From Candidatus Dechloromonas phosphorivorans (GTDB lineage: Bacteria > Pseudomonadota > Gammaproteobacteria > Burkholderiales > Rhodocyclaceae): 64,000 nt of DNA. A program made the translations under genes and the position numbers. Positions 21,368 through 29,551 of this stretch are shown here, piece by piece. The stretch lies in contig JADKIP010000014.1 in NCBI GenBank assembly GCA_016721185.1, positions 124,001 through 188,000 on the forward strand, read 5' to 3'. The notes under the pieces were generated by a model. It had not been told where the DNA came from and did not search any database. It saw only the letters and a program-made list of their open reading frames with translations. Positions within the stretch are counted from its first letter, which is position 1, and each line of letters starts with the position of its first letter.

Positions 21368-22234
21368 ATGCCTTGGTTGTGGCTGTTGCCATTGCTCGGC
21401 GCTGCCTGGTTCGGCCTGAATTTTGCCATTCGGCGCGGGTTGACCGCAGCCCGCGTGCTGGAAACTGCTGAACCTGCCGGTTTGCCTTGGCGCGAGGTGG
21501 CTTTGCCGACCGCCAACGGCAAACAGTTGTTCGCCTGGTTCATCCCCGCCGATCAACCCGGTCCGGCGCTGGTCGTCATGCACGGCTGGGGCGGCAATGC
21601 CGAAATGATGCTGCCGCTCGCCGCCCCCCTGCATGCTGCCGGCTATGCGTTGTTGCTGCTCGATGCCCGTTGCCACGGGCGCAGCGATGGCGATACGTTT
21701 GCCTCGTTGCCCCGCTTTGCCGAAGATATTGAGGCCGGCTTGCGCTGGCTGGCCAAGCAACCGACAGTGAATCCGCAAGCGCTGGGGGTGATCGGCCATT
21801 CGGTCGGCGCGGGCGCGGCACTGCTCGCCGCTTCCCGTCTATCCTCGATTCGTGTCGTCGTCAGCCTGGCCGCCTTCGCCCATCCGGCGCGCATGATGCG
21901 GCGCTGGCTGGCCGCCAAGCGCATTCCGCATTGGCCGCTCGGGGCCTACATTCTGGCTTACGTCCAACGGGTGATCGGCTACCGCTTCGACGCTATTGCG
22001 CCCTGCAACACCATTGCCCGAATCGCCTGCCCGGTTCTCATCGTGCATGGTGAGGCCGATGAAACCGTGCCGGTTAGCGAGGCGAGAGAAATCTATGCGG
22101 CGCGGCGCAGCGAGCAGGTTGAATTACTGCTGATCCCCGGTAGTCACGACGATTACGGTGATATTGGCTTGCAAATGGCTACCGTCTGCGATTTTCTCCA
22201 ACGCAGCTTTGGGCCGGATGGTGGCCGTACCTAG
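21368..22234 (+). CDS. Alpha/beta-hydrolase with N-terminal membrane anchor
   Basis: A 288-residue serine hydrolase. A hydrophobic start (WLWLLPLLGAAWFGLNFAI) suggests a membrane anchor. The nucleophile elbow is GHSVGAG, the oxyanion region is VMHGWGGNAEMM, and the acid and His are probably in HGEADETVP and GSHDDYG. It resembles BAAT/dienelactone-type hydrolases of the prolyl-oligopeptidase group. It begins nine bases after the transporter and is probably in the same operon. The substrate is unknown. Confidence 0.85.
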   Translation: MPWLWLLPLLGAAWFGLNFAIRRGLTAARVLETAEPAGLPWREVALPTANGKQLFAWFIPADQPGPALVVMHGWGGNAEMMLPLAAPLHAAGYALLLLDARCHGRSDGDTFASLPRFAEDIEAGLRWLAKQPTVNPQALGVIGHSVGAGAALLAASRLSSIRVVVSLAAFAHPARMMRRWLAAKRIPHWPLGAYILAYVQRVIGYRFDAIAPCNTIARIACPVLIVHGEADETVPVSEAREIYAARRSEQVELLLIPGSHDDYGDIGLQMATVCDFLQRSFGPDGGRT

Positions 22235-22543
22235 CCAGTGAGGCTGACGATGGTGGGTGGCATTGAAGGGAAGGGCGCTGACTTGTGGCGATGCCTCCCC
22301 CGTTGTTACAGCCCGGCGGTTCCTGGCTGCCTAACCTTGCCGAGATCGCTGTTCAGTTTTTTCAGTGTCGTCTGGGTTTTAATGCCACAACATTGCAACG
22401 CTGCCATCGGCTCTGCCGGCCTCCAGCAAATTGCTGCGGTCAACGTGAAATTTTGGCAAAAATTGAGGTGGCCGGCTGGCCGGAATTTGGTTGTGTCCGC
22501 AGCCCAAAAACCGGCGAACTTCAAGCGCCGCCGATTTCCGCCC
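22235..22543. other. Intergenic stretch without a convincing gene
   Basis: This lies between the hydrolase and ccoG, which converge. Open frames on both strands show no family motif and no ribosome site. It contains one copy of the dispersed 11-mer CTGCGGTCAAC at 22434-22444, followed by GTGAAATTTTGGCAAAAA. Confidence 0.5.
22434..22444 (+). repeat. Dispersed 11-mer CTGCGGTCAAC, intergenic copy
   Basis: An exact copy of the word that recurs through the window, preceded by AAATTG and followed by an A-rich, GCAAAA-containing tail as in other intergenic copies. Confidence 0.6.
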
Positions 22544-22573
22544 AAAAAAATGGCGGGAGGCTAGCTCCCGCCC
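22544..22573 (-). terminator. Rho-independent terminator of ccoG
   Basis: On the minus strand GGCGGGAG, loop CTAGC, CTCCCGCC is followed by ATTTTTTT. It starts about 25 bases after the ccoG stop. Confidence 0.87.
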
Positions 22574-22597
22574 AAGCGGAGTCTGCACTGACTGGCG

Positions 22598-24013
22598 TCA
22601 GGGCAGGAGGAAAGAGGCTTTCTCGCGGACTTTGATGTCGGGGTTGTCGAGCGCGACGATCTCGAAATGGATCTGGTTGGCGCCCTTCTTGCCGGCATCC
22701 GGTTGAACCCGAACAACCGCGTTGAATGACTGCAGCGTTGCGGCGGGGACATCCACTTCGGGGCTATCGACGATTTCTGCATCCGGCAGGCCGTCGACCG
22801 TCACCTTGTAGCGGTGACCCTGCTCTTCGGTATTCATGATCTGCAGGGTATAGACGTTCTCGATCCGGCCATCGTCGGCCTCGCGGGCCAGCGTCGAGCG
22901 GTCGCGGATGATGTCCACCTTGAGCGGGATGCGGTTGGCCAGGAACCAGATCGACAGCCCGGTGATGATGACCAGAATGAGCGTGTAAAGCAGGATGCGC
23001 GGGCGCACGATGTGGGTCGCGATTTCCTTGCGCGTCAGATGCTTGGCCAGCGCGTTTTCGGTTGAGTAACGGATCAGGCCGCGTGGACTGCCAACCTTGT
23101 CCATCACCTGATCGCAAACGTCGATACAGGCAGCGCAGCCGATGCACTCATATTGCAGACCGTCGCGGATGTCGATGCCGGTCGGGCAGACCTGAACGCA
23201 AAGATTGCAGTCGATACAGTCACCCAGTCCGGCCGCTTTGGCATCGACGCCTTTCTTGCGCGCGCCACGGTTTTCGCCACGGGCTGGGTCGTAGGTGACG
23301 ATCAGCGTATCCGGGTCGAACATCACGCTCTGGAAGCGGGCATACGGGCACATGTATTTGCACACTTGTTCGCGCATGAAGCCGGCAAACAGGTAAGTGA
23401 AACCGCCGTACAGGAAAATCCAGAAGGCTTCCCACGGGCCAAGATTCCAGGTGCGGACGTTGTTGATCAGTTCGGTAATCGGTGTGAAATAGCCGACCAG
23501 CGTGAAGCCGGTCCATAACGAAAGAATGATCCAGAGCAGGTGCTTGGTCGCCTTGATGCGAATCTTGCGCGCATCGAGCGGCGCCTTGTCGAGTTTGATC
23601 CGGGCGTTGCGCTCACCCTCGACCCAGTTTTCAATCCACATGAAGAGCTGGGTGTAAACCGTTTGCGGGCAGGCGTAACCACAGAACATGCGCCCGGCAA
23701 TGGCGGTAACAAGAAACAGCGCGTAAGCCGAAACGATGAGGAGCGCCGCCAGATAGATCACATCCTGCGGCCAGAAAACCAGGCCGAAAATGTAGAACTT
23801 GCGTTCGACCATGTGCAACAGGATGGCCTGGCGGCCATTCCATTCCAGCCATAAGCCACCGTAAAACAGCAGTTGGGTGAAGAAGACCATGCCGATTCGC
23901 CAGTTGTCGAAAAGGCCACGTACGCCTTTGGCGTAGATCTTCTTGCGTTTCTCGTAAAACGAGACGGGGGCGGGCGCTACCGCCTGTTCGGCGCTGGGTT
24001 TTTGATCACTCAT
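22598..24013 (-). CDS. ccoG: Cytochrome c oxidase accessory protein CcoG (FixG/RdxA)
   Basis: A 471-residue membrane iron-sulfur protein needed for assembly of cbb3-type oxidase, probably in copper handling. It has several N-terminal membrane segments (MVFFTQLLFYGGLWLEW, VIYLAALLIVSAYALFL), the FCGYACPQTVYTQLF motif, two 4Fe-4S clusters (CIDCNLCVQVCPTG and CIGCAACIDVC) and a C-terminal Ig-like domain with a final membrane segment near residue 345. The length is normal. The ccoNOP genes are not in the window. The gene is monocistronic with its own terminator and diverges from the sigma-54 activator. Confidence 0.96.
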   Translation of the reverse strand: MSDQKPSAEQAVAPAPVSFYEKRKKIYAKGVRGLFDNWRIGMVFFTQLLFYGGLWLEWNGRQAILLHMVERKFYIFGLVFWPQDVIYLAALLIVSAYALFLVTAIAGRMFCGYACPQTVYTQLFMWIENWVEGERNARIKLDKAPLDARKIRIKATKHLLWIILSLWTGFTLVGYFTPITELINNVRTWNLGPWEAFWIFLYGGFTYLFAGFMREQVCKYMCPYARFQSVMFDPDTLIVTYDPARGENRGARKKGVDAKAAGLGDCIDCNLCVQVCPTGIDIRDGLQYECIGCAACIDVCDQVMDKVGSPRGLIRYSTENALAKHLTRKEIATHIVRPRILLYTLILVIITGLSIWFLANRIPLKVDIIRDRSTLAREADDGRIENVYTLQIMNTEEQGHRYKVTVDGLPDAEIVDSPEVDVPAATLQSFNAVVRVQPDAGKKGANQIHFEIVALDNPDIKVREKASFLLP

Positions 24014-24358
24014 ACGGTGGGCTGGAATGTCCTTGGTTAGCGAAAAAGGTTGGAAACCGGCGTTCTACGATCCAGACACGGTCATTCGGCATCAAGCAAG
24101 CCTGCGGGGCGAACAAAGTAAAAATGCCGTCAGTCAGTGTCCCGGAAAAGCACCACCCATTTTGGGGGGAAAGGAGGAGATCTCTGCGAGTGGTTGTTTA
24201 TTTACCGGTTTCCGTTGCTTCTAATATCAAGATACGTGCCTGCTTTGAAGACTTCTGCTTGCTCAAATAAATCAATGGCTTAGTTAATTTTAACTAGTGC
24301 TTGCCCGGGTATTGTGCCAATATTGGCAACCAATTTTGGCAAAAATGACGGTGATGAC
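24014..24358. other. Divergent promoter region of ccoG and the sigma-54 activator
   Basis: About 345 bases without a gene. It is AT-rich between 24200 and 24300 and carries the palindrome at 24315-24328 and a related TTTTGGCAAAA at 24334-24344. I could not place a clear FNR box or a -24/-12 promoter. Confidence 0.5.
24315..24328. promoter_or_regulatory. 14-bp perfect palindrome TGCCAATATTGGCA
   Basis: It ends 30 bases before the activator ATG. A second TTGGCAA core follows at 24336-24342. The position fits an operator, perhaps for autoregulation; the binding protein is unknown. Confidence 0.55.
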
Positions 24359-25681
24359 ATGACGTCCCATTTTCTCAGCGAACTGCTTTCGTTCCTCGAT
24401 GGTTTGCCCGAGCCGCGGATTGTGATGAACGCGGATTACCGCATTGTCGCGGCCAACGCGGCCTACCTTCGTGAATTCAGCGGCGGCAAACCGATTGCCG
24501 GGCGCATGTGCTACGAGGTATCGCATCATTTCGATGTGCCCTGCGATCAGGCCGGCGAATCCTGCCCGCTCCGGCAAAGCATGGAAAGCGGTACGCCGCA
24601 GCGCGTCCTCCACCTGCACCACACCCCGCGCGGCGAGGAGCACGTTGACGTTGAGACCACGCCGATCCGCGACGACCAGGGGCAGATCGTCTACTTCGTC
24701 GAAACCATGCGCATCGTTCGCCAGGCCAGTAGCCGGCCGGCAGCGCAAGGCCTGGTCGGGCGCTCGCCGGCCTTTATCGGCATGCTGGAAAAAGTCCTGC
24801 GCGTCGCCAACTCGAATGCCGCCGTGCTCTTGCTCGGCGAAACCGGCACCGGCAAGGAACTCGTCGCCCACGCCATTCACGAAGCCAGCGCGCGCGAGGA
24901 AGGCCCGTTTGTTGCGGTCGACTGCGCCGGAATGACCGAAACGCTGTTCGAGAGCGAACTCTTCGGCTACGAAAAAGGCGCTTTCACCGGCGCCAACCAC
25001 CGCAAGCAGGGGCTGGTCGAAGCAGCCAGCGGCGGCACGCTCTTCCTCGATGAAATCGGTGAATTGCCTATCACGCTGCAAGTCAAGTTGCTGCGCCTGC
25101 TTGAAACCGGCACCTATCGCCGGGTCGGCGGCCTCGACTGGCTGCCGGCCGATTTCCGCCTGATCTGCGCCACCCACCGCGACCTGCGCGCCATGGTGCA
25201 AGCCGAAACCTTCCGCCGCGACCTCTATTTCCGGATCAACACCTTCCCGATCCACACCCCGGCGCTGCATGAGCGGGCCGAAGACATTCCGCTACTGGCA
25301 ATTTCGCTGCTGGAACGGGTTGACCGCAAGACCCACCGCCAGTTTTCCCCCGCCGCGCTCACCTGGCTCTCCAGCCGGCGCTACAGCGGCAATATCCGCG
25401 AACTCCGCAACCTGATCGAGCGCGCCACGCTGCTCGCCGACGGCGCTACGGTCGACCTGAAAAACCTCACCGAAATGGCCGACGACATTCCCGCCATCGA
25501 AATCAATGCCAGTGGCGCTTTCCAGTTGGCGGAAGTGGTCGATTTGGCCACCCTGGAAAAACGCTATCTCGACTGGGTTAAAAATCAACCGGGGGCAGAT
25601 CTGGCCACGATGGCCGGGCAACTTGGGGTAAGCCAGCGCACGCTGTATCGCAAGCTGCAGGATGGGCGGGGAGGGTGCTGA
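24359..25681 (+). CDS. Sigma-54-dependent activator with Cys-containing PAS sensor
   Basis: A 440-residue regulator. The N-terminal PAS domain (about 1-125) carries three spaced Cys (RMCYEVSH, VPCDQ, ESCPL). The AAA+ domain has Walker A (GETGTGKE), the sigma-54 contact loop GAFTGA, and LFLDEIGELP. The Fis-type helix-turn-helix is at the end (DLATMAGQLGVSQRTLYRKL). No receiver domain is present, so the signal is sensed directly. The Cys spacing is common in PAS domains of anaerobic or redox regulators, but a cofactor is not proven. Its targets are not obvious. ATG 24359 was chosen because MTSHFLSELL starts the PAS region. Confidence 0.9.
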   Translation: MTSHFLSELLSFLDGLPEPRIVMNADYRIVAANAAYLREFSGGKPIAGRMCYEVSHHFDVPCDQAGESCPLRQSMESGTPQRVLHLHHTPRGEEHVDVETTPIRDDQGQIVYFVETMRIVRQASSRPAAQGLVGRSPAFIGMLEKVLRVANSNAAVLLLGETGTGKELVAHAIHEASAREEGPFVAVDCAGMTETLFESELFGYEKGAFTGANHRKQGLVEAASGGTLFLDEIGELPITLQVKLLRLLETGTYRRVGGLDWLPADFRLICATHRDLRAMVQAETFRRDLYFRINTFPIHTPALHERAEDIPLLAISLLERVDRKTHRQFSPAALTWLSSRRYSGNIRELRNLIERATLLADGATVDLKNLTEMADDIPAIEINASGAFQLAEVVDLATLEKRYLDWVKNQPGADLATMAGQLGVSQRTLYRKLQDGRGGC

Positions 25682-25900
25682 GATTTTTGAGGGGGGCGTC
25701 AGGGCTGACTCCTGTACTGTCACTGCGTGAGGAACGACAGCAGAGTGCCCGAAGCTGAAGCAGCGAGGCAAAGCCGCTGCGACGGTAATGCAGCGGGAGC
25801 CGACCTACAATTCGCAAGATTGGGGAACAGACTCAGAGCAATCGAGACGATAATCCTAAGACGAGCATGCCGGCAGTAGAGCGGGCGAGGGAGAGAGAAT

Positions 25901-27322
25901 ATGGCATTGGGCGACTATTTCAAAGGCCCGGAACACAAAGCCAATGCGGCTCGGCTGGAAGCCGAATTGCTGGCGCACCGACAGCAATCCCAGGCTGACA
26001 TCCACGCGCTGCAGGCCAAGTACGACGATTTGGAAACCAAGGCCCGGGAGCTCGGATTGCTGGATCTGCAGGCGGTTCAAAAGCAGATTCAGGCCGAAGA
26101 AGCCCGGCTGGCCGGTGTTCAGGCCCAAGTCGCTATGACGCAGAGTGATCTGGCAGCAGCCCGAGCCCAGCTTCAGGCGGTTCAGCAACTGATTTTGGGA
26201 GCAGAGGACACCGTTTTGCTGGAATCATTTGCGCTCTACGAGCCCAAGTATCAACTCACAAACAGCATCGACTACAAGGCACGACTCGATGAGATTCGCG
26301 AGGACCAGAAGCAAACCGCCAGAAAGTTGAGTGCAGAGGTGGATGCATGGGACAACCATGCCGTCGAACTCACCAAGGCGCAGTGGAAGAAATTGCGCAA
26401 GGATGCATTGAAGCTGGCATTGAGGTCATTCAACAGTGAGAGTGAGTATTGCGTTGACAACGTCAAATTTAGCAACCTAGAGAAGATGGAGGAGCGCATT
26501 CGACGGTCATTCGAGACCTGCAACAAGCTGTTGAATGCCGTCGATGCTTTTTGGAAAGACATCGTCTTGGAACGCAAGCTGCAGGAATTGCATCTGGCAC
26601 ACGAATATCAGGTGAAACGCCAGGAGGAAAAAGAAGCTGCCCGGCAGGCGCGGGACGACCAACGCGAGCAAGAAAAGCTCGAAAGGGAGATCCGGGAGGC
26701 GCGCGCCAAGATTGAAAAGGAGCGTAGGCATTTCGCCAGCGCCCTCCAGAAGCTGCAATTGCGCCTTGGTGCTTCTAACGACCAGCAAGAGCGTGACGAC
26801 CTGCAGACCCGGATCGATGAACTTTCCAGCCAGAACAGCAAGCTCGATGAAGAGGAAAGACTGCTCGATTACCGCGAACAGAACGCCCGGGCGGGCTATG
26901 TCTACGTGATATCCAACATCGGCGCGTTTGGGGAGGGCGTCTACAAGATAGGCATGACCCGAAGGCTTGAGCCTATGGACCGAGTGGATGAGTTGGGGGA
27001 CGCCTCGGTACCCTTCCGGTTCGATGTGCACGCACTGACATTTTCTGACAACGCCCCGGCACTGGAGGCCAAGCTGCACTCGCATTTCGCGGCTGGCAGG
27101 CTCAACAAGGTCAATGGACGCAAGGAGTTTTTCCGTGCCGACCTGAATGAGATAGAGGCCGTGATTCGGGCCAACTACGACGCCGTGGTGGAAGTGGTCC
27201 ATGCTGCCCCAGCGGAACAATACCGCGAGAGCCTTCGGCTAGCCATGCCGGTGGACTCTATTCAGACCTCGGAGCGGATTGCGTTAGGCGAAAGCGCAAA
27301 AAGTATTGTCCTGAGTGCATAG
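25901..27322 (+). CDS. DUF4041 plus GIY-YIG (T5orf172-like) nuclease, SNIPE-like
   Basis: A 473-residue protein. Residues 15-100 form a coiled coil rich in Ala, Gln and Glu. About 95-215 match the DUF4041 region (LLESFALYEPKYQLTNSIDYKARL). A second charged coiled coil runs from 220 to 325. Residues 330-430 are a GIY-YIG-type domain (GYVYVISN, VYKIGMTRR, ALEAKLHSHF with the candidate catalytic Glu, GRKEFF). As I recall it, this combination defines the phage-defence protein SNIPE, which cuts incoming phage DNA at the membrane. No N-terminal membrane helix is seen here, unlike the described protein. GGGAGAGAG precedes ATG 25901. It is a lone gene beside a RIT element. Defence is an inference from architecture and location. 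Confidence 0.8.
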   Translation: MALGDYFKGPEHKANAARLEAELLAHRQQSQADIHALQAKYDDLETKARELGLLDLQAVQKQIQAEEARLAGVQAQVAMTQSDLAAARAQLQAVQQLILGAEDTVLLESFALYEPKYQLTNSIDYKARLDEIREDQKQTARKLSAEVDAWDNHAVELTKAQWKKLRKDALKLALRSFNSESEYCVDNVKFSNLEKMEERIRRSFETCNKLLNAVDAFWKDIVLERKLQELHLAHEYQVKRQEEKEAARQARDDQREQEKLEREIREARAKIEKERRHFASALQKLQLRLGASNDQQERDDLQTRIDELSSQNSKLDEEERLLDYREQNARAGYVYVISNIGAFGEGVYKIGMTRRLEPMDRVDELGDASVPFRFDVHALTFSDNAPALEAKLHSHFAAGRLNKVNGRKEFFRADLNEIEAVIRANYDAVVEVVHAAPAEQYRESLRLAMPVDSIQTSERIALGESAKSIVLSA

Positions 27323-27445
27323 GTGCTGAATCTCAGCCCGCCAAGAGTCGGGGGGTAATTGCAGCAGTAACCAGCACTGCTGGGTATGAATGTCTCAGAT
27401 CAGCTTATTGCTGACGCAGCCTGGAAAATTCAACCGGCAGGTTGT

Positions 27446-27475
27446 GGCCGTTATGTATAGCTTTCCATAACGGCC
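27446..27475. repeat. Hairpin overlapping the left end of the RIT element
   Basis: GGCCGTTATG (27446-27455) pairs with CATAACGGCC (27466-27475), a perfect 10-bp stem around a ten-base loop. It runs into the left terminal repeat and may be part of the recombinase recognition site. Confidence 0.65.
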
Positions 27476-27503
27476 ATTATGCACAGTGCCCAATTATGTA
27501 CAG
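27471..27503 (+). repeat. Left terminal inverted repeat of the RIT element
   Basis: 33 bp beginning CGGCCATTATGCACAGTG. It matches the reverse complement of 30923-30955 except for one base. Confidence 0.88.
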
Positions 27504-27570
27504 TCGGTGTTGTCTATGCGCGCTGCCGCCTTGTGGGAAGCGGCAGGCGTGCTTTGCTGGCTCTACATAA

Positions 27571-28584
27571 TTACAGGGTCTTGAGGAATTCAAGCAGTGC
27601 ATCAGATGCGTGGTAGCGGTTGTTTTTGCTTCTGGCTCCTGCAATCTTGCCAACGCTCGTTCCTTCATTGCGAGATCAGCTTCGACGTAGTGGTGTGTTG
27701 TTGTCGGACTCTCATGCCCGAGCCATAGTGCGATTACGTCGACGCCAGCCCCCGATTGCAGAAGGTGCATAGCCGTCGTATGTCGAATCATGTGGTGAGA
27801 TGTGACGGGTGGCCAAATCCGGATTGACCTTGATTGCCGAACGTAACGCCAGTGCCAGCCTCTGCGTCACGTTCGAACGCGTCATTGCGTTACCGTCGCG
27901 GTTGGGCAGTAATGCTGATGTAGCGGCAAGTTGCGGATTCAATTTCAACCAGGCCCGCAGCTCTTTTGCCGTTGTACGCCACAACGGTAGCGTACGCTGC
28001 TTGCGGCCCTTGCCATGCAGATGAATGCAGGCGGCGCCGTCCAGAACCACGTCCGCCACCTTTACTCCGATGATTTCGGACACGCGTGCGCCTGTGTTGT
28101 AAAGCAGGCGAAGCAGCACGTGGTCTCGCTCGCTGATCCAGCGACCATCCGAAGTACCGATCACCGCCATCATTTCCGCGTACGACAGGAACCCAAGCAT
28201 TGGCCGCTCAAATCGCTTCATCGGTACCCCAAGCACTCTCTCGATGACGTGCAATGAAGACACATCGCGATGTCCTGCGAACTTCAGGAAGGCCCGCAAT
28301 GCGGCTAGGCGTGCATTGCGGCTGCGAACCGTGTTGTGCCGTTCGTGTTCCAGATGGTCGAGGAAAGCCAGGACCAACTCCGGCGTAATGTCGGCCAGCT
28401 TTATCGCCACCGGCGACTTGCCCAAACGTGTTTGCGCGAAGTCGAGGAACAATACGAACGCGTCGCGGTAAGCCGCCACAGTACCCGGGCTCAGCGCTCG
28501 CTGTTGGGTCAGATGCTCGGCGAAGAAGGTTTGCACAAGGGCAGCAAACGACGGTGGGGTCGCGGGGCGTGTCTCTTTACTCAT
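27571..28584 (-). pseudogene. Tyrosine recombinase, third of the RIT trio, two frameshifts
   Basis: A XerC/D-like recombinase of about 335 residues. It has an N-terminal SAM-like core-binding domain and catalytic Arg in NTGARVSEI, then HMIRHTTAMHLL, LWLGHESPTTTHHY and the Tyr in HHYVEAD. Two lesions interrupt it: at about 27792 (a CA pair seems lost from CCACACATG, just before the HxxR motif) and one A on the coding strand lost in the run at 27623-27627. With both repaired, the protein ends at 27571 with DALLEFLKTL, which looks like a genuine family C-terminus. ATG 28584 has GGGAG six bases upstream and overlaps the second recombinase. As written, the product lacks the catalytic His-Arg-Tyr half. 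Confidence 0.8.
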
Positions 28585-29551
28585 CACCATCTCCCGAGTC
28601 CTCGGCGAAGCGTTCGAACTTGCCGCCCGCCAGCGCCATTAACTCTGGAACCGCTGTCAGATACCAGTAGGTATTCGAGACCTTGGCGTGCCCCAGGTAG
28701 GTCGCTAGCGACAGCATCGCTTGATCGATATCGATGCCCTGCGCATGCCAGAGCATCAAGCGGTGCACCGCGAAACTATGCCTCAGGTCGTGAATGCGCG
28801 GCCTATCGTGCGCGCCACGATTGACCCAGCCGAGTTTGTCACGCAGTTCGTTGAAGACGCGATGGACCTGCCGGTCGCCTAGCGGTTGGCCGAGCAATTG
28901 GCCCCGTGTGCCGACGAAGAATGGCGTTTCATTTGTCGTCCGGGTCTGCCGAACTCGCAGACACCGGTATCGTTTCAGTGCCTCAACGGTACTCGGGTGC
29001 AGAGGCAACTGCCGCGACTTGGCGAACTTGGACTGTCGCACGGTCAGCATGGCGAACTTCAGATCGACATCGGCGTCCAGCAGATCAAGGGCCTCTGAAA
29101 CCCGCAGGCCAGTCGACGCGATCAGGCCGAACAGCGTCTCGAAAGTAGCTGGGCGCAAACCGCCCTGGGGCTGGAGTGCACGTGCGGCCGTCAGCAGGTC
29201 AACGACTTCCTCTTCGCGGTAGATGTGCGGTGCCACGCGCCCTGGAACAGAACCGAAGACCGACTCGTCTGGCACCTCGGTGCGTGGGTCGAACTGACGC
29301 AGGTAGCGGACAAATGGCCGCAATAGTTTCAACCGGCGCGCCCAGGTCTGTGGATTATCCCGGTTCCATCTGTCGTGCCGAGCCCACTCGGCCATGAGAT
29401 CGACGGTCAGCGCGCCTCGGTGATGCACACTGGCAACGTAGCGTGCAAAGTTCGCCAAGGCTAAGCCCATCGTCCTGAGTTCAAAGCCCAGACGGCGACG
29501 CTCGGCAAGGTAGTCGCTAACTCTCGCCTGCAAGCTGATATGCGCATTCAT
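28577..29551 (-). CDS. Tyrosine recombinase, second of the RIT trio
   Basis: A 324-residue recombinase with a core-binding domain (SDYLAERRRLGFELRTMG) and a catalytic domain: Arg in STGLRVSEAL, the Lys region TVRQSKFAKSRQLPL, HDLRHSFAVH, and LATYLGHAKVSNTYWYL with the nucleophilic Tyr. ATG 29551 has CAGGAGCG upstream and lies inside the end of the first recombinase. It is intact. In RIT elements all three recombinases are thought to be needed for movement. Confidence 0.9.
   Translation of the reverse strand: MNAHISLQARVSDYLAERRRLGFELRTMGLALANFARYVASVHHRGALTVDLMAEWARHDRWNRDNPQTWARRLKLLRPFVRYLRQFDPRTEVPDESVFGSVPGRVAPHIYREEEVVDLLTAARALQPQGGLRPATFETLFGLIASTGLRVSEALDLLDADVDLKFAMLTVRQSKFAKSRQLPLHPSTVEALKRYRCLRVRQTRTTNETPFFVGTRGQLLGQPLGDRQVHRVFNELRDKLGWVNRGAHDRPRIHDLRHSFAVHRLMLWHAQGIDIDQAMLSLATYLGHAKVSNTYWYLTAVPELMALAGGKFERFAEDSGDGDE

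Noticed and set aside
20279..21799. 506-codon open frame on the minus strand over the TDT transporter and hydrolase
   Set aside because: Gln/Arg/His-rich product without any domain, antisense to two recognisable genes.
24325..24342. Sigma-54 (-24/-12) promoter before the activator gene
   Set aside because: A GG and a GC element are present, but the spacing is 12 rather than 10 bases, so the consensus is not met.
24290..25270. 326-codon minus-strand frame over the sigma-54 activator
   Set aside because: Antisense to conserved AAA+ motifs and without its own signals.
25901..27322. Homing endonuclease reading of the GIY-YIG protein
   Set aside because: It is not inside an intron, intein or split gene and has DUF4041 with long coiled coils, unlike homing GIY-YIG enzymes.
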